This document shows, one piece after another, positions 52,487 through 61,374 of a DNA stretch of 64,000 nt (position 1 is its first letter; each line of letters begins with the position of its first letter). The stretch is from Pseudomonadota bacterium (GTDB lineage: Bacteria > Pseudomonadota > Gammaproteobacteria > Burkholderiales > Burkholderiaceae_C): assembly GCA_020161775.1 (NCBI GenBank), contig JAIUOW010000023.1, forward strand, positions 1-64,000, written 5' to 3'. Made by a program: the position numbers and the translations under genes. The notes beneath the pieces were generated by a model, which worked only from the letters and a program-made list of their open reading frames with translations, ran no database searches and was not told where the DNA came from.

Positions 52487-55400
52487 ATGGCCAAGTTTTT
52501 CATCGACCGCCCCATCTTCGCGTGGGTGATTGCGCTGTTCATCAGCGTGATGGGCAGCGTGGCCATCACGCAACTGCCCATTGCGCAATACCCGCCAGTG
52601 GCGCCGCCGTCCATCGTGGTGTCGGCCACCTACCCCGGCGCCTCGGCCAAGACGCTGGAAGAAAGCGTGATCAGCGTGATCGAGCAGGAGATGAACGGCT
52701 CGCCCGGCCTCATCTACATGGAGTCTGTTACGCAGGCCAACGGCGGCGGCCAGATCACCCTGAGCTACCAGCCCGGCACCAACCCCGACCTGGCCCAGGT
52801 GGATGTGCAAAACCGGCTGTCGCGCGCCACGCCGCGCCTGCCCGCGGCCGTGACGCAGCAGGGCGTGCGCGTGGACAAGGCACGCTCCAACTTCCTGCTG
52901 TTCACCATCCTGTCGTCCACTGATCCGAACATGACGCCGGTGCAGCTGGGCGACTATGCATCGCGCACCGTGCTGCCCGAGATCCAGCGCATCCCCGGCG
53001 TGGGCCAGGCCCAGCTGTTTGGCACCGAGCACGCCATGCGCGTGTGGATCGACCCGGCCAAGCTGGTCGGCTTCAACCTGTCGTCCGCCGACGTCACGGC
53101 CGCCATCCGCGCGCAGAACGCGCAGGTGTCCTCCGGCTCCATCGGCGAGCTGCCCAACATCGCCGGCCAGGGCATTGCCGCCACGGTGGTGGTCAGCGGC
53201 CAGCTCAATTCCATCGAGCAGTTCGGCAACATCGTGCTGCGCGCCAACACCGACGGCTCTTCGGTGCGGTTGCGCGACGTGGCCCGCATCGAGCTGGGCG
53301 CGCAGAACTACGCCACCTCGGCCCGGCTGAACGGCAAGCCGTCCACCGGCATCGGCGTGCAGCTGTCGCCCACGGGCAACGCGCTGGCCACGGCCGACGC
53401 CATCAAGAAGCGCATGGGCGAGCTGTCGCAGTTCTTTCCCCAGGGCATGACCTGGGCCATTCCGTATGACAGCTCGCGCTTCATCCGTATTTCCATCAGC
53501 CAGGTGGTCGAGACGCTGCTGGAGGCCGTGGCGCTGGTGTTCCTGGTGATGTTCCTGTTCCTGCAGAACTGGCGCTACACCATCATCCCCACGCTGGTCG
53601 TGCCCATTGCGTTGCTGGGCACCTTCGGCACGCTGCTGGCGCTGGGTTTTTCGATCAACGTGCTCACCATGTTCGGCATGGTGCTGGTGATCGGCATCGT
53701 GGTGGACGACGCCATCGTGGTGGTGGAGAACGTCGAACGCATCATGAGCGAGGAAGGCCTGCCCCCGCGCGAGGCCACCCGCAAGGCCATGGGCCAGATC
53801 CAGGGCGCCATCGTGGGCGTGACGGTGGTGCTGATTTCCGTGTTCGTGCCGCTGGCGTTTTTTGCGGGCTCCACGGGCAATATTTACCGGCAGTTTGCGG
53901 CCGTGATGGTCGCGTCCATCGGCTTTTCCGCCTTCATGGCGCTGTCGCTCACGCCGGCGCTGTGCGCCACGCTGCTCAAGCAGATCCCGGCCGGCCAGCA
54001 CCATGAGAAGAAGGGCTTCTACGGCTGGTTCAACCGCGTGTTCGCGCGCACCGCCAAGGGCTACGAGAGCCTGGTGGCGCGCATCCTCAAGCGCGCGGCG
54101 CGCTACCTGGTGATCTACGCGGCCATCATTGGTGTGGTGGCGCTGGTGTACACGCGCCTGCCCACCTCGTTCCTGCCGGCCGAAGACCAGGGCAACATGC
54201 TCGTCAACGTACAGCTGCCCCCTGGCGCCACGCAGGAGCGCACCCGCGCCGTCATGGAGCAGGTCGAGGCCTGGGTGCTCAAGCAGCCCGAGGTGCAGAG
54301 CATGGTGGGCGTGCTGGGCTTCAGCTTCTCGGGCCAGGGGCAAAACGCGGCGCTGGCGTTCATCACGCTCAAGGACTGGTCCGAGCGCAGCGACGCCAGC
54401 CAGTCGGCCCAGGCGCTGGCGGGGCGCGCGTTCGGCGCGCTGTCAGGCATACGCGATGCGTTCATCTTCCCCTTGAGCCCGCCGCCCATCCCCGAGCTGG
54501 GCACGGCGTCAGGCTTTACCTTCCGCCTGCAGGACCGCGGCGGCGCGGGGCAGGCCGCGCTGACGGCCGCGCGCAACCAGCTGCTGGGCCTGGCCGGGCA
54601 AAGCAAGGTGCTGGCCCAGGTGCGCCCCGACGGGCTGGAGGACGCGCCCCAGCTGCAGGTGGACATTGACCGCGACAAGGCCAGCGCCCTGGGCGTGTCG
54701 TTTGACGCCATCAACGCCACGCTGTCCACCGCGCTGGGCTCCAGCTATGTGAACGACTTCCCCAACCGCGGGCGGCTGCAGCGCGTGGTGGTGCAGGCCG
54801 ATGCGCCCGCGCGCATGCAGCCGGCTGACCTGCTGCGGCTGAACGCCGTGAACAGCCAGGGCCGCGCCGTGCCGCTGTCGGCGTTTGCCAGCACCCGCTG
54901 GATCACCGGGCCGATGCAGACGGTGCGCTACAACGGCTACCCGGCCATGCGCATCTCGGGTGCGCCGGCGCCCGGCTACAGCACGGGCGCGGCCATGGCC
55001 GAGATGGAGCGCCTGGCCGCCCAGCTGCCCGCGGGCTTCGGCTATGAATGGACGGGCCAGTCGCGCGAGGAAAAGCTCGCCGGCTCGCAGGCCATGATTC
55101 TTTACGGCTTTGCCATCCTGGCTGTCTTCCTGTGCCTGGCCGCGTTGTACGAGAGCTGGTCCATCCCGCTGGCGGTCATCCTCGTGGTGCCGCTGGGGGT
55201 GCTGGGGGTGCTGCTGGCCACGCTGTTCAGGGGGTACGCGAACGACGTGTATTTCCAGGTGGGGCTGATCACCATCATCGGCCTGTCGGCCAAGAACGCG
55301 ATCCTGATCATTGAATTTGCCAAGGACCTGCAGGCCCAGGGCAAGGGCGTGATCGAGTCGGCACTGGCGGCGGCCCATCTGCGCTTTCGCCCCATCGTGA

Positions 55401-55657
55401 TGACCTCCATGGCGTTTGGCCTGGGCGTGCTGCCGCTGGCCCTGGCCGGCGGCGCGGGCTCGGCCAGCCAGCGCGCCATCGGCACCGGCGTGCTGGGCGG
55501 CATGCTGACCGGCACCGCGCTGGCGGTGTTCTTTGTGCCGGTGTTCTTCGTGTTGATACGCGGCTTCTTCAAGGACAGCGAGCGCCAGCGCCGCATCCAT
55601 GCCCATGAGCTGGACCATGAACCGCCACCCGGCGCCAGCGCGGGAGACCAGGTATGA
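52487..55657 (+). CDS. RND multidrug efflux pump (HAE1, AcrB/MexB-like)
   Basis: The 1056-residue inner-membrane pump has the proton-relay pair Asp-Asp in GIVVDDAIVVVENVERI (TM4) and a lysine in LSAKNAILIIEFAKD (TM10), the N-terminal MAKFFIDRPIFAWVIALFI, and both periplasmic porter domains. Twelve transmembrane helices are expected. It exports hydrophobic or amphiphilic compounds with the flanking adaptor and outer-membrane factor. Its stop overlaps the next ATG (ATGA). Confidence 0.95.
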   Translation: MAKFFIDRPIFAWVIALFISVMGSVAITQLPIAQYPPVAPPSIVVSATYPGASAKTLEESVISVIEQEMNGSPGLIYMESVTQANGGGQITLSYQPGTNPDLAQVDVQNRLSRATPRLPAAVTQQGVRVDKARSNFLLFTILSSTDPNMTPVQLGDYASRTVLPEIQRIPGVGQAQLFGTEHAMRVWIDPAKLVGFNLSSADVTAAIRAQNAQVSSGSIGELPNIAGQGIAATVVVSGQLNSIEQFGNIVLRANTDGSSVRLRDVARIELGAQNYATSARLNGKPSTGIGVQLSPTGNALATADAIKKRMGELSQFFPQGMTWAIPYDSSRFIRISISQVVETLLEAVALVFLVMFLFLQNWRYTIIPTLVVPIALLGTFGTLLALGFSINVLTMFGMVLVIGIVVDDAIVVVENVERIMSEEGLPPREATRKAMGQIQGAIVGVTVVLISVFVPLAFFAGSTGNIYRQFAAVMVASIGFSAFMALSLTPALCATLLKQIPAGQHHEKKGFYGWFNRVFARTAKGYESLVARILKRAARYLVIYAAIIGVVALVYTRLPTSFLPAEDQGNMLVNVQLPPGATQERTRAVMEQVEAWVLKQPEVQSMVGVLGFSFSGQGQNAALAFITLKDWSERSDASQSAQALAGRAFGALSGIRDAFIFPLSPPPIPELGTASGFTFRLQDRGGAGQAALTAARNQLLGLAGQSKVLAQVRPDGLEDAPQLQVDIDRDKASALGVSFDAINATLSTALGSSYVNDFPNRGRLQRVVVQADAPARMQPADLLRLNAVNSQGRAVPLSAFASTRWITGPMQTVRYNGYPAMRISGAPAPGYSTGAAMAEMERLAAQLPAGFGYEWTGQSREEKLAGSQAMILYGFAILAVFLCLAALYESWSIPLAVILVVPLGVLGVLLATLFRGYANDVYFQVGLITIIGLSAKNAILIIEFAKDLQAQGKGVIESALAAAHLRFRPIVMTSMAFGLGVLPLALAGGAGSASQRAIGTGVLGGMLTGTALAVFFVPVFFVLIRGFFKDSERQRRIHAHELDHEPPPGASAGDQV

Positions 55658-57063
55658 AAGCCACCACCGCTGTTTCCGCCATGCGCCCGCGCCTTGCCGC
55701 GCTGGCCGCTGCCGCGCTGCTGGCCGGCTGCTCGATGATCCCCGCCTACGAGCGGCCCGCCGCCCCGGTGGCGCCCGCCTGGGCCGGCACCCCTGGCACG
55801 CCAGCGGCGCAGCCCGCGGCCGACATCGAATGGCAAAGCTATTTCAATGATGCGCAGCTGCGCCAGCTCATCACGCTGGCGCTGCAGGGCAACCGCGACC
55901 TGCGGGTGGCCGCGCTGAACATCGAGCAGGCCCGCGCGCAGTACCAGGTGCGCGGCGCGGACCGTTTTCCCACGGTCAACGCCGCCGTCACCGGTTCGCG
56001 CACGCCCAATGCGGCGGGCGGCATCACCAGCGCGTACAACGCCGGCTTCACCGTCAGCGCTTGGGAGATCGATTTCTTTGGCCGACTGGCCAGCCTGAAG
56101 GAAGCTGCGCTGGCGCAATACCTGGCCACCGAAGAGGTGCGCAAGGCCGTGCAGATCAGCCTGGTGGCGGCGGTGGCCACGGGCTACCTGAACCTGCTGG
56201 CCGACGAAGAGCTGCTGGCCATCACGCGCCAGACGCTGGCCACGCGCGAGGAATCGCTGCGCCTGTCCAAGCTGCGCTTTGACAACGGCGCTACGTCCGA
56301 GCTGGATTACCGCCAGGCCCAGTCGCTGGCCGAGGCGGCCCGCGTCGCGCTGGCCCAGCAGCAGCGCCAGCGCGCGCTGGACGAAAACGCGCTCGTATTG
56401 CTGCTGGGGCAACCGCTGCCGGCAGGCTTTACGCTGACCGGCAATACGGCCGCCCTGACGCTGCCTGAGCTGCCCGCCGGCCTGCCGTCCGAGCTGCTGG
56501 TGCGCCGCCCCGACATCCGCCAGGCCGAGCAGCAGTTGCTGGCGGCCAATGCCAACATCGGCGCGGCGCGTGCGGCGTTTTTCCCGCGCATCGCGCTGAC
56601 GGCGGGCGTGGGCAGCGCCAGCAGCCATCTGTCCAACCTGTTCAGTGGCGGCTCCTGGGGCTGGACGCTGGCGCCGCAGGCGCTGCTGCCGATCTTTGAC
56701 GCCGGGCGCAACCAGGCCAACCTGGAATCGGTGACTGCGGCGCGCGCAGTGGCCGTGGCCCAGTATGAAAAGGCCATCCAGGTGGCGTTTCGCGAGGTAG
56801 CCGACGCCCTGGCCGGCCGCGCCACGCTGGGCGAACAGCTGCGTGCCCAGCAGGCCCAGGCCGACGCCGAAGCCGCGCGCTTCAACCTGTCTGATCTGCG
56901 CTACCGCAACGGCGTGGCCAGCTACCTCGATTTGCTGGACGCCCAGCGCGCGCTGTTCACCGCGCGCCAGGCTGTGGTGCAGACGCGCCTGGCCCAGCTG
57001 CAGAACCAGGTCGCGCTGTACAAGACCCTGGGCGGTGGCTGGAAGGACGGGGCCGCGCGCTGA
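55654..57063 (+). CDS. Outer-membrane efflux channel (OprM/NodT-type)
   Basis: The 469-residue outer-membrane factor has a lipobox LLAGC (Cys26), and two TolC-like repeats beginning RDLRVAALNIEQARAQY and NIGAARAAFFPRI. The trimer forms the outer-membrane exit duct of the RND pump. It is the last gene of the operon; a 9-bp hairpin lies just downstream. Confidence 0.93.
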   Translation: MKATTAVSAMRPRLAALAAAALLAGCSMIPAYERPAAPVAPAWAGTPGTPAAQPAADIEWQSYFNDAQLRQLITLALQGNRDLRVAALNIEQARAQYQVRGADRFPTVNAAVTGSRTPNAAGGITSAYNAGFTVSAWEIDFFGRLASLKEAALAQYLATEEVRKAVQISLVAAVATGYLNLLADEELLAITRQTLATREESLRLSKLRFDNGATSELDYRQAQSLAEAARVALAQQQRQRALDENALVLLLGQPLPAGFTLTGNTAALTLPELPAGLPSELLVRRPDIRQAEQQLLAANANIGAARAAFFPRIALTAGVGSASSHLSNLFSGGSWGWTLAPQALLPIFDAGRNQANLESVTAARAVAVAQYEKAIQVAFREVADALAGRATLGEQLRAQQAQADAEAARFNLSDLRYRNGVASYLDLLDAQRALFTARQAVVQTRLAQLQNQVALYKTLGGGWKDGAAR

Positions 57064-57071
57064 TCCCGCAA

Positions 57072-57093
57072 GGCTGCGGGTTTCCCCGCAGCC
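57072..57093 (+). terminator. Hairpin after the efflux operon
   Basis: GGCTGCGGG and CCCGCAGCC form a perfect 9-bp stem with a four-base loop, 8 bases after the channel gene. There is no T-run, so Rho-independent termination is uncertain. Confidence 0.5.
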
Positions 57094-57099
57094 CCCCGT

Positions 57100-57105
57100 T
57101 ATAAT
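57100..57105 (+). promoter_or_regulatory. TATAAT -10 element before the cytochrome gene
   Basis: A perfect TATAAT lies 38 bases before the cytochrome c ATG. The expected -35 position (about 57077-57082) does not match TTGACA well, so it may need an activator or be weak. Confidence 0.45.
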
Positions 57106-57142
57106 CGCGGGTTGATTTCAAAGCCCCGCATTTGAGGACGCC

Positions 57143-57715
57143 ATGAGCGATAACACCCACGAAGAAGCCCACACCGGCCCGATCAAGAACCCCAAGCAGC
57201 TGCTGCTGGCGGTGTTTTTCTCGTTCGTCGTCCCTGTGTTCGCCATCATTGGCCTGGTGTATTACGTGTCTTCGGAGTCCAAGCCCTCCACCAGCGCCGC
57301 GCCCACCAGCCTGGGCGGCGTCAGCGAAGACGACCGTGCCAAGGGCCTGGCCGCGCGCATCCAGAAGGTCGGCATGGTGGAAATCCGCGACGCCAACCGC
57401 GCCCTGCAAACCGGTGAAGCCGTGTTCAAGGCCCAATGCTCGGCCTGCCACACTGCCGGTGTGGCCAACGCCCCCAAGCTGGGTGACGCAGCCGCCTGGG
57501 GTGTCCGTATCAAGACCGGCCTAGACGCGCTGGTGAACTCTGCCCTCAAGGGCAAGGGCGCCATGGGCCCGCAGGGCGGTGGTGATTTTGACGACGTTGA
57601 AATCGCCCGCGCCGTGGTGTACATGGCCAACGCGGCCGGTGCCAAGTTTGCCGAGCCGCAGCGTGCTGGCGCTGCCACCGCCACGGCAGCCGCCGCGCCG
57701 GAAGCCAAGAAGTAA
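57143..57715 (+). CDS. Membrane-anchored c-type cytochrome (c5-like)
   Basis: The 190-residue protein has an N-terminal anchor helix (~20-43), a flexible linker, and one heme site Cys99-Ser-Ala-Cys102-His103. A conserved Met (near KGKGAMGPQGG) would be the distal ligand. It should carry electrons in the periplasm. A bidirectional terminator follows. It is an isolated gene with its own -10. Confidence 0.9.
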   Translation: MSDNTHEEAHTGPIKNPKQLLLAVFFSFVVPVFAIIGLVYYVSSESKPSTSAAPTSLGGVSEDDRAKGLAARIQKVGMVEIRDANRALQTGEAVFKAQCSACHTAGVANAPKLGDAAAWGVRIKTGLDALVNSALKGKGAMGPQGGGDFDDVEIARAVVYMANAAGAKFAEPQRAGAATATAAAAPEAKK

Positions 57716-57754
57716 ACGGCGCCAATTCAACGCCCTCTGTTTGCGTTCCCCGTC

Positions 57755-57781
57755 AAAGGCCGGTCAGTGACCGGCCTTTTT
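57755..57781. terminator. Bidirectional terminator
   Basis: AGGCCGGTCA/TGACCGGCCT form a strong stem with A- and T-tracts on either side, serving the cytochrome gene on the plus strand and the DUF2946-type gene on the minus strand. Confidence 0.85.
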
Positions 57782-58338
57782 CATGGGTGCCTGGCCGGTG
57801 CCGTTTGTTGCGGGCTGCGCACATAGCCGAAGCGCCCGGGCATCTGCGCGCCGGGCAGTTCGTGCGGCGTCCACAGCCCCTGCTCGACGGCGTCGGCCGC
57901 GAGGCCCATGTCCTGGGTGTGAACCAGGCCAAAGCCGATGTCGCATTCCAGGTACAGCCGCCCCTGCTCATCCAGCACGCTGGAGCGCACCGACCCCGCA
58001 GCGCCAGTGTGGGCGGTGACGGTGAAGTCGCGGCCCACGCGCCAGACCATGGGCGTCAGTTCCAGCTCCACATACACGCGCTGCGGCCCGTTCTGGAAGA
58101 ACCAGCGCCCCTGGGCATCGCTTTCGTAGTTGCGCTGGATGAACTCCACCAGCTTCTCATGGCGCAGCAGCGAGCCGCGGCTGGCTGGCGTGCCGCCGTC
58201 GGCGCTGGAAAACGGGCCGGCGGCCTGCGTCCTGTCGTCGCGCATGTACCAGTTGCCGCGCGCGTCCAGGCCCAGCCAGCCGTAGCAGTCGGGCACGTTG
58301 GGCCATTTGGCAATGGCCTGGCGGACGATGTCATCCAT
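57781..58338 (-). CDS. DUF2946-type protein
   Basis: The 185-residue soluble protein matches, as I recall it, a betaproteobacterial DUF2946-type family: MDDIVRQAIAKWPNVPDCYG, the GNWYMRDDRTQAAGPF block, and FFQNGPQRVYVELE. The function is unknown. The start is supported by AAAGGAACC before the ATG. The TauE/SafE gene is 11 bases upstream and may be co-transcribed. Confidence 0.75.
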   Translation of the reverse strand: MDDIVRQAIAKWPNVPDCYGWLGLDARGNWYMRDDRTQAAGPFSSADGGTPASRGSLLRHEKLVEFIQRNYESDAQGRWFFQNGPQRVYVELELTPMVWRVGRDFTVTAHTGAAGSVRSSVLDEQGRLYLECDIGFGLVHTQDMGLAADAVEQGLWTPHELPGAQMPGRFGYVRSPQQTAPARHP

Positions 58339-58349
58339 GCAGGTTCCTT

Positions 58350-59120
58350 TTAGCGCAGGAAGGCGTCATGCCCGGTCTTCAGGATCAGCGCCGTGACGAC
58401 AACGATGAACACCACGCGCACAAAACCCGCCCCGTGCTTGAGCGCCATGTGCGTGCCCAGCACGCTGCCCAGCACGTTGGCAATGGCCAGCGCCAGCGCA
58501 AAGTGCCACCACACATGGCCCTTGATGGCAAACAGGATCAGCGCGGCCAGGTTGGTGGCGGTGTTCAGCAGCTTGGCCGAGGCCGAGGCGTTCAGGAAGT
58601 CATAGCCCAAAAGCCGCACAAACAGGAAAACGAAAAAGCTGCCCGTGCCGGGGCCAAAAAAGCCGTCGTAAAACCCGATCAGCAGGCCGATGGTGCTGGC
58701 TGCCAGCATTTCGGCGCGCCCGGCCAGGCGCGGCGCATGCTCGCGGCCCAGATCCTTGCGCGCCAGGGTGTAGCCCAGCACGGCCAGCAGGATGAACGGC
58801 AGCACCTTGCGCAAAAAATCCGGCGAGATGACGGTAACCACCCAGGCGCCCGCGAACGAGCCCGCGAAGCCGGCGGCGGCCGCCGGCAGCAGGGCGCGCC
58901 AGCGCATGTCCACCCGGCGGGCGTACTGCCAGGTGGCCATGCCCGTGCCCCAGACGGACGCACTTTTGTTGATGCCAAACAGCGTGGCGGGGTGGGTGTT
59001 GGGAAAAACCGCGAACAGGGCCGGTACCAGCACCAGCCCGCCGCCGCCCACGATGGAGTCCACAAAACCGGCCAGCAGCGAGGCCAGCGACACAAGCATC
59101 AATTCCATAAGAGGGGGCAT
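58350..59120 (-). CDS. TauE/SafE-family sulfite/anion exporter
   Basis: The 256-residue protein has about eight hydrophobic helices and the family duplication GFVDSIVGGGGLVLVPAL and GFYDGFFGPGTGSFF. These permeases move sulfite, sulfoacetate or other organosulfonates. The frame is open to 59375; ATG-59120 or ATG-59108 is the likely start, neither with a strong ribosome site. A hairpin with a T-run (59139-59163) lies about 20 bases upstream on the coding strand. Confidence 0.85.
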   Translation of the reverse strand: MPPLMELMLVSLASLLAGFVDSIVGGGGLVLVPALFAVFPNTHPATLFGINKSASVWGTGMATWQYARRVDMRWRALLPAAAAGFAGSFAGAWVVTVISPDFLRKVLPFILLAVLGYTLARKDLGREHAPRLAGRAEMLAASTIGLLIGFYDGFFGPGTGSFFVFLFVRLLGYDFLNASASAKLLNTATNLAALILFAIKGHVWWHFALALAIANVLGSVLGTHMALKHGAGFVRVVFIVVVTALILKTGHDAFLR

Positions 59121-59138
59121 TGTCGCAGCCCCAATAAA

Positions 59139-59163
59139 AAGGCGCCGGGGTTGCCGGCGCCTT
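59139..59163 (-). terminator. Hairpin with T-run in the leader of the TauE/SafE gene
   Basis: On the minus strand AAGGCGCCGG and CCGGCGCCTT pair with a five-base loop, followed by TTTTTATT. This Rho-independent terminator shape sits about 20 bases before the TauE/SafE start codon, so it would end an upstream transcript or attenuate this gene. Confidence 0.7.
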
Positions 59164-59278
59164 GCAAGAGGCATCTCGTGGGATGCCCGGATATTGAATT
59201 CGACTTGTGGGGGGTGTCTCCTCGGTCCCTCGCCCTTGCGCGCGCAGCGCGCTTGCGAGTGCGTGCACTGTAGCCAAC

Positions 59279-59293
59279 GCACCCGCTTAGTGC
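59279..59293 (+). promoter_or_regulatory. NtrC-like binding site upstream of the ammonium transporter
   Basis: GCACCCGCTTAGTGC has the dyad GCAC-N7-GTGC of NtrC sites with a pyrimidine and a purine at the inner positions. It lies about 63 bases upstream of the sigma-54 -24 element, the usual enhancer distance. Confidence 0.6.
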
Positions 59294-59355
59294 ATTGGGG
59301 GTTTCCCGCCCTTGCTTTGGTGCGCGCAACGCCCGTGTCAGGGTTAACCAGCAAT

Positions 59356-59370
59356 TGGCATGACTTATGC
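59356..59370 (+). promoter_or_regulatory. Sigma-54 promoter of the ammonium transporter gene
   Basis: TGGCATGACTTATGC carries the invariant GG and GC of the -24/-12 elements at the correct ten-base spacing. It is 44 bases before the ATG of the transporter gene, so transcription should be activated by nitrogen limitation through NtrC. Confidence 0.75.
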
Positions 59371-59414
59371 GTCAACCGGTTGACTCAGATACACCAAGAA
59401 CAAAGGACATCAAC

Positions 59415-60878
59415 ATGCGTGCAGTTGGGAAGAAAACCATAGTGCTCATTGCCTTGTGGCTGGTGGCCCATGTGGGCGCCTGGGCGCAGGCCAGTGCAGC
59501 GACGCCTGCCAGTGCCCCCGAAGCGGTGGCTGCGCCTGCCCCCGCCCCGGAGCCCGTCGCCACGCCTGCGCCGGTTGCTGCGGCGGCCCCGGCACCTGCA
59601 CCTGCTGCTGCGCCCCCTGCCGCCCCCGCGCCGCTGACGCGCCCCGGCATGGTGGCCACCGACACGATCAACGCCGCCGACACTGCCTGGATGATGACCT
59701 CCACCGCGCTCGTGCTGCTGATGACGCTGCCCGGCATTGCGCTGTTCTATGCGGGCATGGTGCGCAAGAAGAGCGTGATCAATACCATGGCCTGCGTGGT
59801 GGCCATCGCGGCCCTGGTCAGCCTGTTGTGGTTTACCGTGGGCTACTCCTGGGCGTTCACGCCGGGCAGCAGCTTCCTGGGCAATGGCGAGCGCATGTGG
59901 TTCAGCGGGCTGGATTACCTGAAGGAAAGTGGCAAGGTGGCCGTCAGCCACATCGCGCCCAACATCCCGGAATCGGTGTATTCGATCTACCAGCTCACTT
60001 TTGCCATCATCACGGCGGCGCTGGTGGTGGGCGCATTCGTGGAGCGCATGAAGTTCTCCGCCATGCTGTGGTTCATCGGCATGTGGTCCCTGGTGGTCTA
60101 TGCGCCCATCGCCCACTGGGTGTGGGAGCCGGGCGGCTGGCTGGCCAGGCTGGGCGCGCTGGACTTTGCCGGCGGCTCGGTGGTGCACATCAATGCCGGC
60201 ATCTCCGGCCTGGTCGTGGCCTATTTCCTGGGGCCGCGCCGCGGCTACGGGCGCGAGGCCTTCGAGCCGTTCAACCTGGGGCTGACCATGGCCGGCGCGG
60301 GCATGCTGTGGGTGGGCTGGTTTGGCTTCAACGCCGGCTCGGCCGTGGCGGCCGACGGGCGCGCGGGCCTGGCCATGGCGGTCACGCACATTGCCGCATC
60401 AGCCGGCGCCATGTCCTGGATGTTTGGTGAATGGGTGCTGCGCGGGCGGCCGTCGCTGCTGGGCCTGTGCTCGGGCCTGGTGGCGGGGCTGGTGGCCATC
60501 ACGCCGGCGGCGGGCTTTGTGACGCCGGGCTCGGCCCTGCTGATCGGCTTCATTGCCGGGCTGGCCTGCTACTGGGGTGCCACGGGCCTCAAGCGCCTGC
60601 TGCGTGCCGACGACTCGCTGGATGTCTTTGGCGTGCACGGCATAGGCGGCATCGTGGGTTCGCTGCTGACCGGCATTTTTGCCAGCAAGGCCGTCTCGGG
60701 CGTGGAGGGCAGCGTGCTGACGCAGGCCATCGGCGTGGGCGCGGTCATGTTCTACAGCCTGGTCATGACGGCCCTGTTGCTGTGGTTGACCAAGCTCATC
60801 GTGGGCCTGCGGGTGGACGAGCAAAGCGAGCTGACCGGGCTCGATATTGCACAGCACCGCGAGCGGATCAGTTCCTAG
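59415..60878 (+). CDS. amtB: Ammonium transporter (Amt/AmtB)
   Basis: The 487-residue protein has a signal sequence, an Ala/Pro-rich linker (~23-80), and the eleven-helix Amt core. The pore histidines are present in VHINAGISG and DVFGVHGIGG. AFVERMKFSAMLWF is typical of the family. The long low-complexity region between signal and first helix is unusual. The start is ATG-59415 with AAAGGA upstream. The gene has a sigma-54 promoter and an NtrC-like site; no glnK (PII) is adjacent, and an unknown protein follows. Confidence 0.92.
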   Translation: MRAVGKKTIVLIALWLVAHVGAWAQASAATPASAPEAVAAPAPAPEPVATPAPVAAAAPAPAPAAAPPAAPAPLTRPGMVATDTINAADTAWMMTSTALVLLMTLPGIALFYAGMVRKKSVINTMACVVAIAALVSLLWFTVGYSWAFTPGSSFLGNGERMWFSGLDYLKESGKVAVSHIAPNIPESVYSIYQLTFAIITAALVVGAFVERMKFSAMLWFIGMWSLVVYAPIAHWVWEPGGWLARLGALDFAGGSVVHINAGISGLVVAYFLGPRRGYGREAFEPFNLGLTMAGAGMLWVGWFGFNAGSAVAADGRAGLAMAVTHIAASAGAMSWMFGEWVLRGRPSLLGLCSGLVAGLVAITPAAGFVTPGSALLIGFIAGLACYWGATGLKRLLRADDSLDVFGVHGIGGIVGSLLTGIFASKAVSGVEGSVLTQAIGVGAVMFYSLVMTALLLWLTKLIVGLRVDEQSELTGLDIAQHRERISS

Positions 60879-60914
60879 TTCGCGGCCCAGACTTTCACAT
60901 CCAGGAGGTGCTCC

Positions 60915-61367
60915 ATGCTGGTCAGTGAAAAACTCGCGATGGCAGCGCACCTGCATGTGCTGCTGCGGCGCAAGACGGGCCGTGTGACCGACACCGAATG
61001 GATGGCGGCAAACGCGGAGTACGCCATGGAGATCGTGCGCTTCGCGCGCGCCAAGGCGCAGGAAGACGGCCACCCCGACCTGGCCGAATGGGCCGACAAG
61101 CTGGAGCGCGCCACGGTGGAGTCCGCTGCCAAAGCCCCGGCCAAGCCGCTGGCGCAGACGGCCATGCAGCTGCTGCGTGACCGTCAGGCTGCCACGGCGG
61201 CCGCGGCGCCCGCGCCGCTGGTGGAGCAACCCGCGCCCGCACCCGAGCACACCGGTGGCTTCCTCAATTCGGTGTTTGGCGAATCGGGCTTTGCCGATTC
61301 CACCCTGGGGCGCGACGCCAAGCCGCGCGACCCCAACGCGCCGCGCTACGTGGGCGGCATCCGTTAA
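60915..61367 (+). CDS. Hypothetical protein, 150 aa, downstream of amtB
   Basis: I do not recognise a family. The N-terminal half is helical (MLVSEKLAMAAHLHVLLRRKTGRVTDTEW, about 1-60), the middle is Ala/Pro-rich, and the end is DPNAPRYVGGIR. There is no signal peptide or membrane segment. AGGAGG precedes the ATG. It lies 36 bases after amtB, where many relatives carry glnK, so it may be co-regulated by nitrogen. A regulatory role on Amt is inference. Confidence 0.7.
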   Translation: MLVSEKLAMAAHLHVLLRRKTGRVTDTEWMAANAEYAMEIVRFARAKAQEDGHPDLAEWADKLERATVESAAKAPAKPLAQTAMQLLRDRQAATAAAAPAPLVEQPAPAPEHTGGFLNSVFGESGFADSTLGRDAKPRDPNAPRYVGGIR

Positions 61368-61374
61368 GGCCTGT

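Noticed and set aside
51182-54343. 1053-residue minus-strand open frame
   Set aside because: It lies antisense to the RND adaptor and pump genes, both clearly coding on the plus strand; composition is His/Arg/Gln-rich and no domain is recognisable.
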